Part shown: one piece after another, positions 7,878-16,138 of the stretch
How the letters are laid out: every line of letters begins with the position of its first letter
Position numbering within the stretch: the stretch's first letter is position 1
Origin: Microbacterium timonense
Lineage (GTDB): Bacteria; Actinomycetota; Actinomycetes; Actinomycetales; Microbacteriaceae
NCBI RefSeq assembly: GCF_900292075.1
Contig: NZ_OLMV01000005.1
Location: forward strand, 124,001-188,000
Direction of reading: 5' to 3'
DNA: 64,000 nt
Made by a program: the position numbers and the translations under genes
Notes under the pieces: model-generated
Seen by the model: only the letters and a program-made list of their open reading frames with translations
What the model was told of the DNA's origin: nothing
Database searches by the model: none

Positions 7878-9065
7878 TCAGCCCAGGGCCGACGCGAGAG
7901 CCTCGAACACCGCCGGCGCGGGCACCTCGCCCGAGGCGAGCTGCACGTCGCTGTTCACCACGACGATGATGGTGGTGTCGTCGTCGTAGCTGTGGAACAG
8001 GGATGTCGTGAATCCCGGGATCGTCCCGGAGTGTCCCCAGTAGCCGTCGGGGCGCTGACCCCAGCCGAGTCCGTAGCCGCCCTGCTCGTCGTTCGGGGGC
8101 GGCGAGGAGAGGATCGAGTCGCGACGCAGCTGCTGAAGCTCCGGCGTCAGCATGTCCTCGCCCGTGAAAAGAGCGTGCGCCCACAGGGTCAGGTCGTCGA
8201 GCGTCGAGATCACCTCACCGGCGGCCTTGGTGAAGGACGGGTTCCAATCGGTGGCGTCGACGGTCTGTCCCGCGGGCTGGTTCTGGGCGGTGATGCCGAC
8301 CAGGTGCGGTTCCGGGATGGCGGCGGAGCTCGCTGGAAACACCGAATCGTCCATTCCGAGGGGCGCGAAGATGCGGTCCTCGAACACCTCGTCCAGCGGT
8401 CGGTCCAGCACGCTCTCGATCACCATCCCGAGCAGGACGTAGTTGGTGTTGGAGTACTGCCACACCTCTCCGGGCGCACCGACCAGCGGCAGCTCCTTGG
8501 CGTAGTCCAGCAGCTGCTGTGTCGTGAAGACAGCGCTCGGATCGCCGAAGTAGGCCGCCTGCCACGCGGGGTCGAGGGAGTACGACGGGATGCCGCTCGT
8601 CATGTCGGCGAGCTGGCGCAATGTCGCCGTGCCGTTCGGCGAGTCGGGGACGTACTGCGAGATCGGATCGTCGAGCGAGACCAGGCCCTCGCCCACCAGC
8701 TGGAGGAGGATCGTCGCCGTCATGGTCTTGGTGAGGCTGCCGACGCGGGTGTGGTCGTCGGGCGCCGGCGCGGTGTCCCCGCCAGGCGCGGAGGTGCCGG
8801 ACGCGCCGGTCCAGACGCCGTCCGGCGTGATGACGCGAGCGACGACGCCCGGATAGCCGATCTCGTCGCGCGTGTCGTCGAGCACGGCCTGCAACGCCGC
8901 CGCCGTGTCGGCGGGAATCGCCGTGTCGGTCGGGGTCGCGGAAGCGGTGGTGTCTGGCCCCGCCGCGAGCCCCGCGGCTGCGCATCCCGCGGCGCCGAGC
9001 ACCGCCACGATGGTTGCCGCCGCCCATGCCGCGCGCGTGGCGCGGCGGCTGCGAAGTGTGCGCAC
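7878..9065 (-). CDS. Beta-lactamase-fold serine hydrolase, lipoprotein (class C/DD-peptidase-like)
   Basis: A 395-residue exported protein. A Tat/Sec-like leader with Arg residues ends in a lipobox-like AAGC (Cys28). Ser110-Leu-Thr-Lys113 is the SxxK nucleophile motif, Tyr204-Ser-Asn206 the YxN motif, and HSG in GHSGTIPG the third motif. These define serine beta-lactamase-like proteins (Pfam Beta-lactamase, including D-aminopeptidases and esterases). The GTG at 9065 is the first start before the leader; its ribosome binding site is weak. The substrate could be peptidoglycan peptides or an ester; resistance to beta-lactams should not be assumed. Confidence 0.85.
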   Translation of the reverse strand: MRTLRSRRATRAAWAAATIVAVLGAAGCAAAGLAAGPDTTASATPTDTAIPADTAAALQAVLDDTRDEIGYPGVVARVITPDGVWTGASGTSAPGGDTAPAPDDHTRVGSLTKTMTATILLQLVGEGLVSLDDPISQYVPDSPNGTATLRQLADMTSGIPSYSLDPAWQAAYFGDPSAVFTTQQLLDYAKELPLVGAPGEVWQYSNTNYVLLGMVIESVLDRPLDEVFEDRIFAPLGMDDSVFPASSAAIPEPHLVGITAQNQPAGQTVDATDWNPSFTKAAGEVISTLDDLTLWAHALFTGEDMLTPELQQLRRDSILSSPPPNDEQGGYGLGWGQRPDGYWGHSGTIPGFTTSLFHSYDDDTTIIVVVNSDVQLASGEVPAPAVFEALASALG

Positions 9066-9238
9066 GATGATGCCCCCGTCTCGTCGACCCAGGCCGACGC
9101 TACCGGGTGCGTCACCCGGGAGCACGGGACCTGAGTCGCCTCTGCCGCGCTGCCGACGGGGTCGCGCCGTCCGTTCCGACGGATCGTGCCTGCTCCGTGA
9201 TGCAGGGTTGGAAGCCAGCCCGCCCTGGGGTCCGGTGG

Positions 9239-10192
9239 TTAGGAGCGCAGCGAGCCGGCGACCTGGCGCAGCGCGTCGGCGGAGGCGTGGAAGAGTTCGA
9301 GCTCCCGCGCGTCGAACTGCGTCTCGGCCACCGGCACGGCGCCGGCGGCGCTGACGATCGACGGCACCGAGAGCGCGACGCCGTCGACGCCGTGGAATCC
9401 GTGCAGCACGGGGGAGACCGGCATGACGGCATGCTCGTCGTTGAGGATGGCCTCGACGATGCGCGCGCTGGACAGGCCGATCGCGTAGTTGGTCGCGCCC
9501 TTGCCCTGGATCACCTTGTAGGCCGCGTCGCGCACGTCGATCGCGATCTGGTCCAGTTCGTCGACCGTCATGCGGTCGCCCTGCGGCGTCACCCACTCGA
9601 GGATGGGCACGGTGCCGATGGTGGCCTTCGACCACAGCGGGAACTCGGTGTCGCCGTGCTCGCCCACGATGTAGGCGTGCACGCTGCTCGTCGAGACGCC
9701 CGCGCGCTGCGCGAGCTTCCACCGCAGCCGGGACGTGTCGAGCACGGTGCCCGAGGCGAAGATGCGCTCCGGCGGCAGGCCGGTGTCCTCCTGCGCGAGC
9801 ACCGTCAGCACGTCGCACGGGTTGGTGACGATGACGTAGATGGCGTCGGGCGCGGCCTCGAGCAGCTGCGGCATCATCGTCTTGATGATGCGGGCGTTGA
9901 CGCCGGCCAGTTCGATGCGCGTCTGGCCGGGGTCCTGCTTGGCGCCGGCCGTGATGACGACGACGTGCGATCCCTCCACGACAGACAGGTCACTGCCGCC
10001 GACGATGTCGCTCGAGCCGGTGAACTGCGTGCCGTGCGCGAGGTCGAGCACCTCGGCCTCCACCTTCTGGGTCGCGATGTCGTACAGCGCGACGTGCCGC
10101 GCCGATCCGCGGATCAGGGCAGCGTACGCGGTGCTGGAGCCGACGCTGCCGGCGCCGACGACGGTGACTTTCGAGTTCTCGATGACGGCCAT
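9239..10192 (-). CDS. ldh: L-lactate dehydrogenase
   Basis: A 317-residue NAD-dependent L-lactate dehydrogenase. The Rossmann motif GAGSVG is at residues 13-18. Gln86 in AKQDPGQTR occupies the specificity position that is Arg in malate dehydrogenases, so lactate/pyruvate is favoured. The proton-relay His179 lies in GEHGDTEFPLWS. It starts at ATG 10192 and stands alone between convergent-orientation neighbours, both on the same strand. It would regenerate NAD under oxygen limitation or allow use of lactate. Confidence 0.93.
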   Translation of the reverse strand: MAVIENSKVTVVGAGSVGSSTAYAALIRGSARHVALYDIATQKVEAEVLDLAHGTQFTGSSDIVGGSDLSVVEGSHVVVITAGAKQDPGQTRIELAGVNARIIKTMMPQLLEAAPDAIYVIVTNPCDVLTVLAQEDTGLPPERIFASGTVLDTSRLRWKLAQRAGVSTSSVHAYIVGEHGDTEFPLWSKATIGTVPILEWVTPQGDRMTVDELDQIAIDVRDAAYKVIQGKGATNYAIGLSSARIVEAILNDEHAVMPVSPVLHGFHGVDGVALSVPSIVSAAGAVPVAETQFDARELELFHASADALRQVAGSLRS

Positions 10193-10311
10193 GCCGCCAG
10201 TCTTCCAGGGTCGGTACCGTGCGGCCACCGCGCCCCCGGTCGCACCACTGGTGAGCACCGCGTTGCGGGACGATGGATGCCGCGACCGCTGTGCTGCGGC
10301 ATCGCTCCGCG

Positions 10312-11730
10312 TCAGGACGACGTGCCGTCTGTCTTCTCGCGCGGGGGATTGCGGATGCCGAGGAACGACGTGATGCCGCCGGCGATCATGAGCGCCGCGG
10401 TGACGATCGCCGAGCGGTGGAATCCCTCGAGATCGAGCGTGCCCCCGACGATGGTCGCCAGGAGCGCGACCGTGATGAGTCCTGCCACCCGCGCGACCGC
10501 GTTGTTCACCGCGGAGGCGATGCCGGAGCGCTCCGGCCCGATCGCGCCGAGGATCGCGGAGGTGAGAGGCGCGACCGTGAGGGCGAGGCCGGCCCCCATG
10601 ACGATCATCGACGGCAGCACCTGCCACCAGTACGAGAACTCGGTGCTCACCGTGAGGAGAAGGAGCGCGCCCGCTCCCATCGTCAGCGGCCCGACGGTCA
10701 TGAAGAACCGCGGCCCCCATTTTCCGCTCAGCGCGCCGATGCGCGAACTGAACAGGATCATGAGGATCGTCATGGGAAGACTGGCGAGGCCGGCGAGCGT
10801 CGCAGGCAGACCGGGGCCCTCCTGCAGGTAGACGACCACGACGAGGCCGTTCAGTGCGAGGGCGCCGTAGATGAAGGTCGTCGCGACGTTGCCCGTCCAG
10901 AAGTTGCGGACGCGGAAGAGGTCCAGCGGCAGGATTGGGCTGCGCACGAACCGCTGCCGCAGGATGAACGCGACGAACAGCCCGGCGCCCAGGACGAGCG
11001 GGCCCCAGATCGCGGGGGAGGACCACCCGAGGTTGGGCTGCTCGATGAGCGCGAAGACCATGCCGCCGAGCCCGAGGGTGCACAGGGCCGCGCCGAGCCA
11101 GTCGATCGAGGCATCCGCGTGCCGGGTGTCGCGGAAGCCGCCGCGCGCCAGCAGCACCAGCGTGGCTCCGATCGGCAACACGTTGATGAGGAACGCCAGT
11201 CGCCACGAGGCGAAGTCGACCAGCGCCCCGCCGATCAGTGGGCCCACGATCATCGCGGAGGTCGTCATGGCGGTCCAGACGCCGATCGCCCGGCTCTGCG
11301 CTGCGCCCGAGAAGTTGGAGGTGATGAGGGCGAGCGAACTGGGCACCAGGAATGCTCCCGCCGCGCCCTGCACGCCGCGAGCGATGATGAGGAACTCCGC
11401 GGTCGGGGCGGCGGCGATCGCGACGGATGCCACGCCGAACCCGATGAGGCCGATCCGCAGGACGAGCACCCGCCCGTAGGCGTCGCTCACCGAGCCTGCG
11501 ACGAGGATGAGCGCACCCAGTGTGATGAGGTACGCGTCCACGACCCACTGCTGCGTCGTGATGCCGCCGCCCAGCTCGTCGCTGATCGCCGGCAGGGCGA
11601 CGTTGATGATCGTGCCGTCGAGGAACGCGACGAAGGAGCCGAGGATCGCGATCCACAGCACGAATCGCTGCGTCGTGTTCATGCGCGCGGCGGTCGCCGG
11701 TGCGTCCTGGGCGGCGGGCTCCTGGGTCAC
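10312..11730 (-). CDS. MFS drug/proton antiporter, DHA2 (14-TMS, EmrB/QacA-like)
   Basis: A membrane protein of about 472 residues with some fourteen hydrophobic segments. Early motifs FLDGTIINVALPAI and QQWVVDAYLIT (DHA2 signatures), the loop-2 to -3 motif GSVSDAYGRVLVL and the later GVQGAAGAFLVPSSLALI are characteristic. Such proteins export lipophilic drugs or metabolites using the proton gradient. GTG at 11730 is chosen; a GTG ten codons upstream and an ATG at MNTTQRF are alternatives. There is no adjacent regulator, and the substrate is unknown. Confidence 0.85.
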   Translation of the reverse strand: MTQEPAAQDAPATAARMNTTQRFVLWIAILGSFVAFLDGTIINVALPAISDELGGGITTQQWVVDAYLITLGALILVAGSVSDAYGRVLVLRIGLIGFGVASVAIAAAPTAEFLIIARGVQGAAGAFLVPSSLALITSNFSGAAQSRAIGVWTAMTTSAMIVGPLIGGALVDFASWRLAFLINVLPIGATLVLLARGGFRDTRHADASIDWLGAALCTLGLGGMVFALIEQPNLGWSSPAIWGPLVLGAGLFVAFILRQRFVRSPILPLDLFRVRNFWTGNVATTFIYGALALNGLVVVVYLQEGPGLPATLAGLASLPMTILMILFSSRIGALSGKWGPRFFMTVGPLTMGAGALLLLTVSTEFSYWWQVLPSMIVMGAGLALTVAPLTSAILGAIGPERSGIASAVNNAVARVAGLITVALLATIVGGTLDLEGFHRSAIVTAALMIAGGITSFLGIRNPPREKTDGTSS

Positions 11731-11873
11731 GCGCCCCAGGCTAGACCCGTGCGCCGACACCGTGGGCCGGGCCGGATGATTCGGCGCGGGGCTGTACCGG
11801 GCGGCTGGGCGGCCCTACGATGACGGCAACGCCGCTGTGCGGCGCCTCGAGCTCACGACCTCTGGGGGTTGCG

Positions 11874-12725
11874 ATGTGCCGCTGGCTTGCCTACACCGGG
11901 GAGCCGCTCGTGCCGGCCACCCTGATCCTCGACGCCCAGCACTCCGTCGTCGCGATGGCGCAGAACTCGCCGCTGGGTGCTGAGACCGTCAACGGTGACG
12001 GGTTCGGCTTCGGCTGGTACCCCGTCGACGGCGGCGGGCCGGATGCGGCCGGCGCGCGGCATCCGTCCGTCTTCCGCAGCATCGAGCCGGCGTGGAACGA
12101 CCAGAACCTGCGCGAGATCAGCCGGGCGGTGCTCAGTCCGCTCTTCTTCGCGCACGTGCGCGCGGCCGCAGGGCCGCCCATCCAGCAGACGAACTGCCAC
12201 CCGTTCCGCCACGACAACTGGCTGTTCATGCACAACGGGGCGATCTCGGGTTTCGGGCTGTTCAAGCGCGAGCTCGTGCTCGCCGTCGACCCGTCGCTGT
12301 ACCCCGACATCGAGGGCACGACCGACACCGAGGTGCTCTTCCACCTCGCCCTCACGCTCGGGCTCGCCGACGACCCGATAAGGGCGGTGGGCGCCGCCAT
12401 CCGCCGGGTGGAGGAAGCCGGCCACGCAGCGGGCGTGCAGTTCCCGATGCAGGGGACGATCGCCGTGTCGGACGGGCAGACGCTGTGGGCCTTCCGGTAC
12501 TCGACCCAGGGTCGATCGCGGACGCTTTTCCACTCGGCCGATCTGCCCACGCTTCGCGAGATGTACCCGGATGCCGAGCGCCTGAGGATCTTCGGCGACC
12601 ACGCCCAGGTGGTCGTCTCCGAGCCACTGAACGATCTTCCCGGCGTGTTCCTCGAGGTGCCGGAATCGACGGTCGCCGTGCTCGATCCTGACGGCTACCG
12701 CCACGAGGACTTCCTCGCGGCGTGA
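11874..12725 (+). CDS. Class II glutamine amidotransferase-domain protein (YafJ/EgtC-like)
   Basis: A 283-residue stand-alone Ntn glutamine amidotransferase. The nucleophile is Cys2, exposed after Met removal (MCRWLAYTGEP). NGDGFGFGWY, FAHVRAAAG, NCHPFRHDNWLFMHNGAI and TDTEVLF are the conserved glutamine-binding stretches. GGGGG precedes the ATG. Family members include EgtC of ergothioneine synthesis and E. coli YafJ of unclear role. No other ergothioneine gene is adjacent, so YafJ-like is the safer name. No synthetase partner domain is fused. Confidence 0.85.
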   Translation: MCRWLAYTGEPLVPATLILDAQHSVVAMAQNSPLGAETVNGDGFGFGWYPVDGGGPDAAGARHPSVFRSIEPAWNDQNLREISRAVLSPLFFAHVRAAAGPPIQQTNCHPFRHDNWLFMHNGAISGFGLFKRELVLAVDPSLYPDIEGTTDTEVLFHLALTLGLADDPIRAVGAAIRRVEEAGHAAGVQFPMQGTIAVSDGQTLWAFRYSTQGRSRTLFHSADLPTLREMYPDAERLRIFGDHAQVVVSEPLNDLPGVFLEVPESTVAVLDPDGYRHEDFLAA

Positions 12726-12793
12726 CGCGGCTGCGGGGTCGTGCCGTGGGCGTCGATTCGCGGCATCCTCTCACGTGTCGTAAACTGATCGGC

Positions 12794-12884
12794 GGTGACG
12801 TGTCCGAGCGGCCGAAGGTGCAACTCTCGAAAAGTTGTGTAGGGTAACCCCCTACCGTGGGTTCAAATCCCACCGTCACCGCCA
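12794..12884 (+). tRNA. tRNA-Ser (anticodon CGA)
   Basis: The acceptor stem GGTGACG (12794-12800) pairs with CGTCACC (12874-12880); discriminator G and an encoded CCA follow at 12882-12884. The anticodon stem CAACT/AGTTG encloses the loop CTCGAAA, giving anticodon CGA for UCG codons. A long variable arm (TAGGGTAACCCCCTA) marks it as a serine-type class II tRNA. The T arm GTGGGTTCAAATCCCAC is canonical. Confidence 0.96.
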
Positions 12885-12886
12885 TG

Positions 12887-12915
12887 AAAACCCCTGTTCA
12901 GCAGGGGTTTTCTTC
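12887..12915 (+). terminator. Rho-independent terminator after tRNA-Ser
   Basis: Arms AAAACCCCTG (12887-12896) and CAGGGGTTTT (12902-12911) pair perfectly over 10 bp around the loop TTCAG, and a T-rich tail follows. It begins three bases after the tRNA. Confidence 0.9.
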
Positions 12916-12999
12916 TGCCACGTGTGCTCGTCGTCGCAGACGAGATCGGTCATCTCGCAGGCCGGACGCCGCGGAGTGCTTGCTCGTTGAGGACGCGCC

Positions 13000-13593
13000 T
13001 CACCGCGTGAACGGAAGAGCCCCGATCGTGCACTGCAGCACCGTCTTCTCCGTCTCGAGGGGTGCCGACTCCGCTGGGAGGGCGCGCTGCACGGCCAGGC
13101 CGTTCACGACGGTCAGGAGGAACGTCGCGCGGGCGCTGTTATCGCCGCGGGCAAGCGAACCCTCCTCGACCAGGATCGACAGCCACGACTCGATCCGCCG
13201 CATCGTCTGCCGGTGCAACTCGACGTACCGGTCACGGGTGGCGTCAGGAGCCTCGAGATCGATGAAGGTGCGGAAGATGTCCGTCCACGCCTCGCGCGCG
13301 GTGCGATCGATCCCGAGCGGCGTCAACAGGTGTCCCAGGCATTCGAGCAGACGCTCGCCGGGCGGCACGCTCGCGTCGCGGATGCGCTCGTCAGGAAGGG
13401 CGGCCTCGTACAGCGAAGACAGGACCGCGTCCTGCAGTTCGCGCTGCGTCCCGAAGTGATACCGGAGGGTTCCCATCCCCACGCCGGCGCGTGCGGCCAC
13501 TCCCCGGACGGTCACCTTTTCGCCGCTGCGAGCGACGGCGACGGCCGCCTCCAGAATGCGCTCGCGCGTGCTGGCGAACTGATCCTCGTTCAT
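13000..13593 (-). CDS. TetR family repressor, divergent from CPBP protease
   Basis: A 197-residue regulator. The N-terminal helix-turn-helix reads TRERILEAAVAVARSGEKVT then VRGVAARAGVGMGTLRYHFG, a clear TetR signature; the C-terminal helical domain would bind an unknown ligand. ATG at 13593 gives the usual short lead into the HTH; an upstream GTG at 13611 would overlap the operator. Two identical 15-bp palindromes in the 73-base divergent gap are its probable binding sites, so it likely represses both itself and the CPBP gene. Confidence 0.88.
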   Translation of the reverse strand: MNEDQFASTRERILEAAVAVARSGEKVTVRGVAARAGVGMGTLRYHFGTQRELQDAVLSSLYEAALPDERIRDASVPPGERLLECLGHLLTPLGIDRTAREAWTDIFRTFIDLEAPDATRDRYVELHRQTMRRIESWLSILVEEGSLARGDNSARATFLLTVVNGLAVQRALPAESAPLETEKTVLQCTIGALPFTR

Positions 13594-13605
13594 CCCCCAT
13601 GAGGG

Positions 13606-13620
13606 TAGCACACTGTGCTA
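13606..13620. promoter_or_regulatory. TetR operator copy 1 (TAGCACACTGTGCTA)
   Basis: A perfect 15-bp palindrome (TAGCACA-C-TGTGCTA) that starts 13 bases upstream of the TetR start codon. An identical copy lies 31 bp away at 13637. Exact duplication in a short divergent promoter strongly suggests a repressor site. Confidence 0.85.
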
Positions 13621-13636
13621 CATTCGATGCTCGAAC

Positions 13637-13651
13637 TAGCACACTGTGCTA
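13637..13651. promoter_or_regulatory. TetR operator copy 2 (TAGCACACTGTGCTA)
   Basis: Second exact copy of the 15-bp palindrome, 15 bases before the CPBP protease start and next to its GGAGG ribosome binding site. The 31-bp centre-to-centre distance is three helical turns, so two dimers would bind the same DNA face. Confidence 0.85.
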
Positions 13652-13666
13652 CTGCGGAGGACATAC

Positions 13667-14359
13667 ATGACCCAGGCGACGTTCCTGCCTACCGGCCGTC
13701 GACGACCGATCACCGGGGCCAGTGTGGCAATCGCGCTGGCTGCTGCTGCGGTCCTCTACGGGATCGGAATCGCCCTCCTGATCGCGATGCCGACCGATTC
13801 GGCGACTGCGGGTGTCGCGCAGTATCTGGTGGCGGGACTCGCGCCCCTCCTCGCCGTCGCGATCGTCCTGTTCAGCCGCGTCCATGATCTCCCGGCGCTC
13901 GGAATCCGTTCCGTGGCACCTCGCTGGATCTTCATCGCCATCGGTGCCGGTGTCGGTGTGATCGTGCTGAACATCCTCATCGCCCTCGGAGTCGTGCTCC
14001 TTCTCGGCCCCCTCGACGACATCCAGACCGACTACGCCGCGGCGGCGTCCGGCGGTCCTGCCTTGCTGCTGCTGACGCTGCTCGCGGGCGCCGTGCTGAC
14101 ACCGGTGGGGGAGGAATGGCTGTTCCGCGGCGTCGTCACCAACTGGCTGCTCCGTTTCGGGGGCTGGGTCGCCGTCCCTGTGAGCGCGGCGATCTTCGCC
14201 GTATCGCACGGCATCAACCTCATCCTCCCCGTGGCGTTCGTCGTCGGGGTGATCACCGCACTGCTGTTCCGCGCGACCGCATCGATCTGGCCAGGCGTCA
14301 TCGTGCACGCGAGCTACAACGGCTACTCCATCGTCGCGGACGCGCTCGTCGGCGGGTAG
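13667..14359 (+). CDS. CPBP family intramembrane metalloprotease (Abi)
   Basis: A 230-residue polytopic membrane protein of the CAAX-protease/bacteriocin-processing family. The catalytic signatures are Glu149-Glu150-x3-Arg154 (EEWLFR), His181 in VSHGINL, and His214/Asn218 in IVHASYNGYS. About six to eight hydrophobic segments surround them. GGAGG precedes ATG 13667. Family members process or degrade peptides in the membrane, and some protect against self-made bacteriocins. TetR control by a duplicated operator suggests induction by a specific signal. The substrate is unknown. Confidence 0.88.
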   Translation: MTQATFLPTGRRRPITGASVAIALAAAAVLYGIGIALLIAMPTDSATAGVAQYLVAGLAPLLAVAIVLFSRVHDLPALGIRSVAPRWIFIAIGAGVGVIVLNILIALGVVLLLGPLDDIQTDYAAAASGGPALLLLTLLAGAVLTPVGEEWLFRGVVTNWLLRFGGWVAVPVSAAIFAVSHGINLILPVAFVVGVITALLFRATASIWPGVIVHASYNGYSIVADALVGG

Positions 14360-14442
14360 GCACTGCGCGCCGGCTGCACGAGCCGGTGCCATCGAGAAGT
14401 CGGGGACGCGTCAGGCGACCCCGTGAAGAGAGAGGACACCTC

Positions 14443-14613
14443 ATGCAGGAATTCCAGATCGGCGACACCGTCCAGGTCACCGGTGCCGTGATGACGGGAA
14501 ATGTCGGAACCGTCGTGTCGATCGACGAGAAGGGCGGGCGATACCTCGTGCGCGTCGGCGGCGTCACCCAGAACTACTTCACGGGTGACGAACTGACGAT
14601 CTTCCGTTCCTGA
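14443..14613 (+). CDS. Small KOW-like beta-barrel protein (56 residues)
   Basis: A 56-residue protein with alternating polar/hydrophobic strands: IGDTVQVTGAVMTGNVGTVV, IDEKGGRYLVRVGG, QNYFTGDELTIF. The 'GxxVxVxGxxxGxxGxVxxID' pattern is that of KOW/SH3-like barrels, which bind RNA or protein. A purine-rich site (AGAGAGGACA) lies upstream of ATG 14443. It sits 83 bases behind the CPBP gene and may be co-transcribed. No function can be assigned. Confidence 0.65.
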   Translation: MQEFQIGDTVQVTGAVMTGNVGTVVSIDEKGGRYLVRVGGVTQNYFTGDELTIFRS

Positions 14614-14643
14614 CTGCGCCTCGTCGGACGATTGGAGCCCGCG

Positions 14644-15294
14644 GTGCTGAGAGGATGGCGCAACCGTCTCGCCGAAGGCCGGGTGCGGCCTGGTGCGGGC
14701 GAGCCGCTGGCACGCTTCCGGTGGTGGCAGGTGTTCACCCGATCGCTGCTGACGCATACTTCCGTCCGACCCGACGGCACCACAGCCGAATACGCCGTCG
14801 ACATCCGCCGCGGAGGCGACGGCGGCGATGGCGTCGTCCGCGCTCGGCTGTACCTCGACGGTTCGTTGCTCGCGTACTCGAAGGTGCCGGCGCGCTTCGC
14901 GGTGCCGGGAGGCCATATCGAGGTCGCCGTCGGCACCTTCGGTGTGAAGCGGGGCCACTACGTGTCGGCCACCGGCGAGGAGACGCGTCTCGTGCCCGAC
15001 CCGGCTTCCGCGGAAGGCCGTCGCGCGCAGTTGCATCGCACGCATCCGCGGCTGAGCCGATTGATCAGCATCGTGTCCACTGTGCTGGTCGTGATCGGGC
15101 TGAGCGTAACGGTCCCTCAACTCCTCCAGACCCTCTCGGAGGCCCCATTCATCGCCGACTCGATCGGGACCTTCCAGTCACCCATCAACCTGCCGATCGC
15201 AGCGAACGTCGCCATCGGGTTCGCTGCTGTCGTGGGGAGCGCTGAACGTGCCACGCGAATGCGTTCGAGCTGGCTGGACGATCTCGCGAGTTGA
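14644..15294 (+). CDS. Membrane protein of unknown function
   Basis: A 216-residue protein I do not recognise. The first 140 residues are soluble and beta-rich (DGTTAEYAVDIRRGG, VVRARLYLDGSLLAYSKVPA), followed by two hydrophobic segments (LISIVSTVLVVIGLSVTV and the INLPIAANVAIGFAAVVG region). GTG 14644 is preceded by GGAG seven bases away; a TTG at 14632 is an alternative start. It lies 30 bases after the KOW-like gene and is probably in the same unit. Confidence 0.6.
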   Translation: MLRGWRNRLAEGRVRPGAGEPLARFRWWQVFTRSLLTHTSVRPDGTTAEYAVDIRRGGDGGDGVVRARLYLDGSLLAYSKVPARFAVPGGHIEVAVGTFGVKRGHYVSATGEETRLVPDPASAEGRRAQLHRTHPRLSRLISIVSTVLVVIGLSVTVPQLLQTLSEAPFIADSIGTFQSPINLPIAANVAIGFAAVVGSAERATRMRSSWLDDLAS

Positions 15295-15367
15295 GTCTGG
15301 TGCAGGTCGCGATCTGCTGACGGAGCGTGTCGATGTCCTACGGCGCGGGGACTATGCCCGCGACGAC

Positions 15368-15967
15368 TCACGCAGGAGGCCAGTTATCCAGCGCGGCAGC
15401 GGCGACGCGGCGCAGGGTCTCGCGGTCCGCGCCCCCCTGGGCCTGCACGGCGATGCCGTCGGCGACGGTGGTGAGGTAGCGCGAGATGAGGTCTGCGTCG
15501 GCATCCTCGGGAAGGTCCCCCTCCTCGATGGCCTGCTGGAACCGCGTTCGCAGGTCGGCCTGACTTTTCGCGCGCCACGCCGTAAGGATCCCTTGGACGT
15601 TCTCCCCGGTGACACCGACCGCAAGCGCCGCGCGCACGCCCAGGCAGCCGGCCGGGCGTCCCGGCTGGGTGCCGGCTTGGATTGCTCCCTCAAGGTAGGT
15701 GCGTGCGACCTCGCGGGCTGTCTGCTCCGCGATGGCGTCTCGCGGGTATGAGCCGGGGCCTTGCTCGTAGAGCCGCAGGACTCGAAGAAACAGATCCTCC
15801 TTGTTCCCGAACGCGGCGTACATGCTCTTGCGAGAGATCCCCATGGCGTCCGTGAGGAGCGCGAGGCTTGCTCCTTCATATCCGTGTTCCCAGAACACGT
15901 TCAGCGCCTCCGAGAGCGCCGCCTCCGCATCGAACGAGCGCGGACGGCCGCGTTGTACCTGCCCCAT
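15368..15967 (-). CDS. TetR family regulator (AcrR-like)
   Basis: A 199-residue regulator starting MGQVQRGRPRSFD. The HTH covers ALSEALNVFWEHGYEGASLA and MGISRKSMYAAFGNKEDLF, the GRPRxFD...SKxSxYAAFG pattern of the TetR subgroup with a TetR_C_16-like ligand domain. It lies downstream of the SDR gene on the same strand, 171 bases away, and may regulate it. No start other than ATG 15967 gives the expected spacing to the HTH. Confidence 0.85.
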   Translation of the reverse strand: MGQVQRGRPRSFDAEAALSEALNVFWEHGYEGASLALLTDAMGISRKSMYAAFGNKEDLFLRVLRLYEQGPGSYPRDAIAEQTAREVARTYLEGAIQAGTQPGRPAGCLGVRAALAVGVTGENVQGILTAWRAKSQADLRTRFQQAIEEGDLPEDADADLISRYLTTVADGIAVQAQGGADRETLRRVAAAALDNWPPA

Positions 15968-16138
15968 CCCTGAAGCGTATCGGTTCGGCACCGAGCAGTG
16001 CACAAAGCGTTGGGCCTGGAGCTCTCGCCCGACACGCCGGTCGACTACGAGCGAACGCCGCCCGCATCCTTCCCAGAGTCGGGGGCGGTGCCGAGATCCT
16101 CGCCGACATCTGAGGTTCTCAGCCGCTGAACCCGGGTC

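Noticed and set aside
7878..9065. Naming the serine hydrolase a beta-lactamase
   Set aside because: SxxK, YxN and HSG motifs are shared with many esterases and peptidases; no evidence for antibiotic hydrolysis.
6618..9134. An 838-codon plus-strand frame across radA and the serine hydrolase
   Set aside because: It spans two well-supported minus-strand genes and has no recognisable motif; GC-rich codon positions keep it open.
15968..16138. Possible small gene between the TetR and SDR genes
   Set aside because: Open frames here lack a start with a ribosome binding site and show no protein-like pattern.
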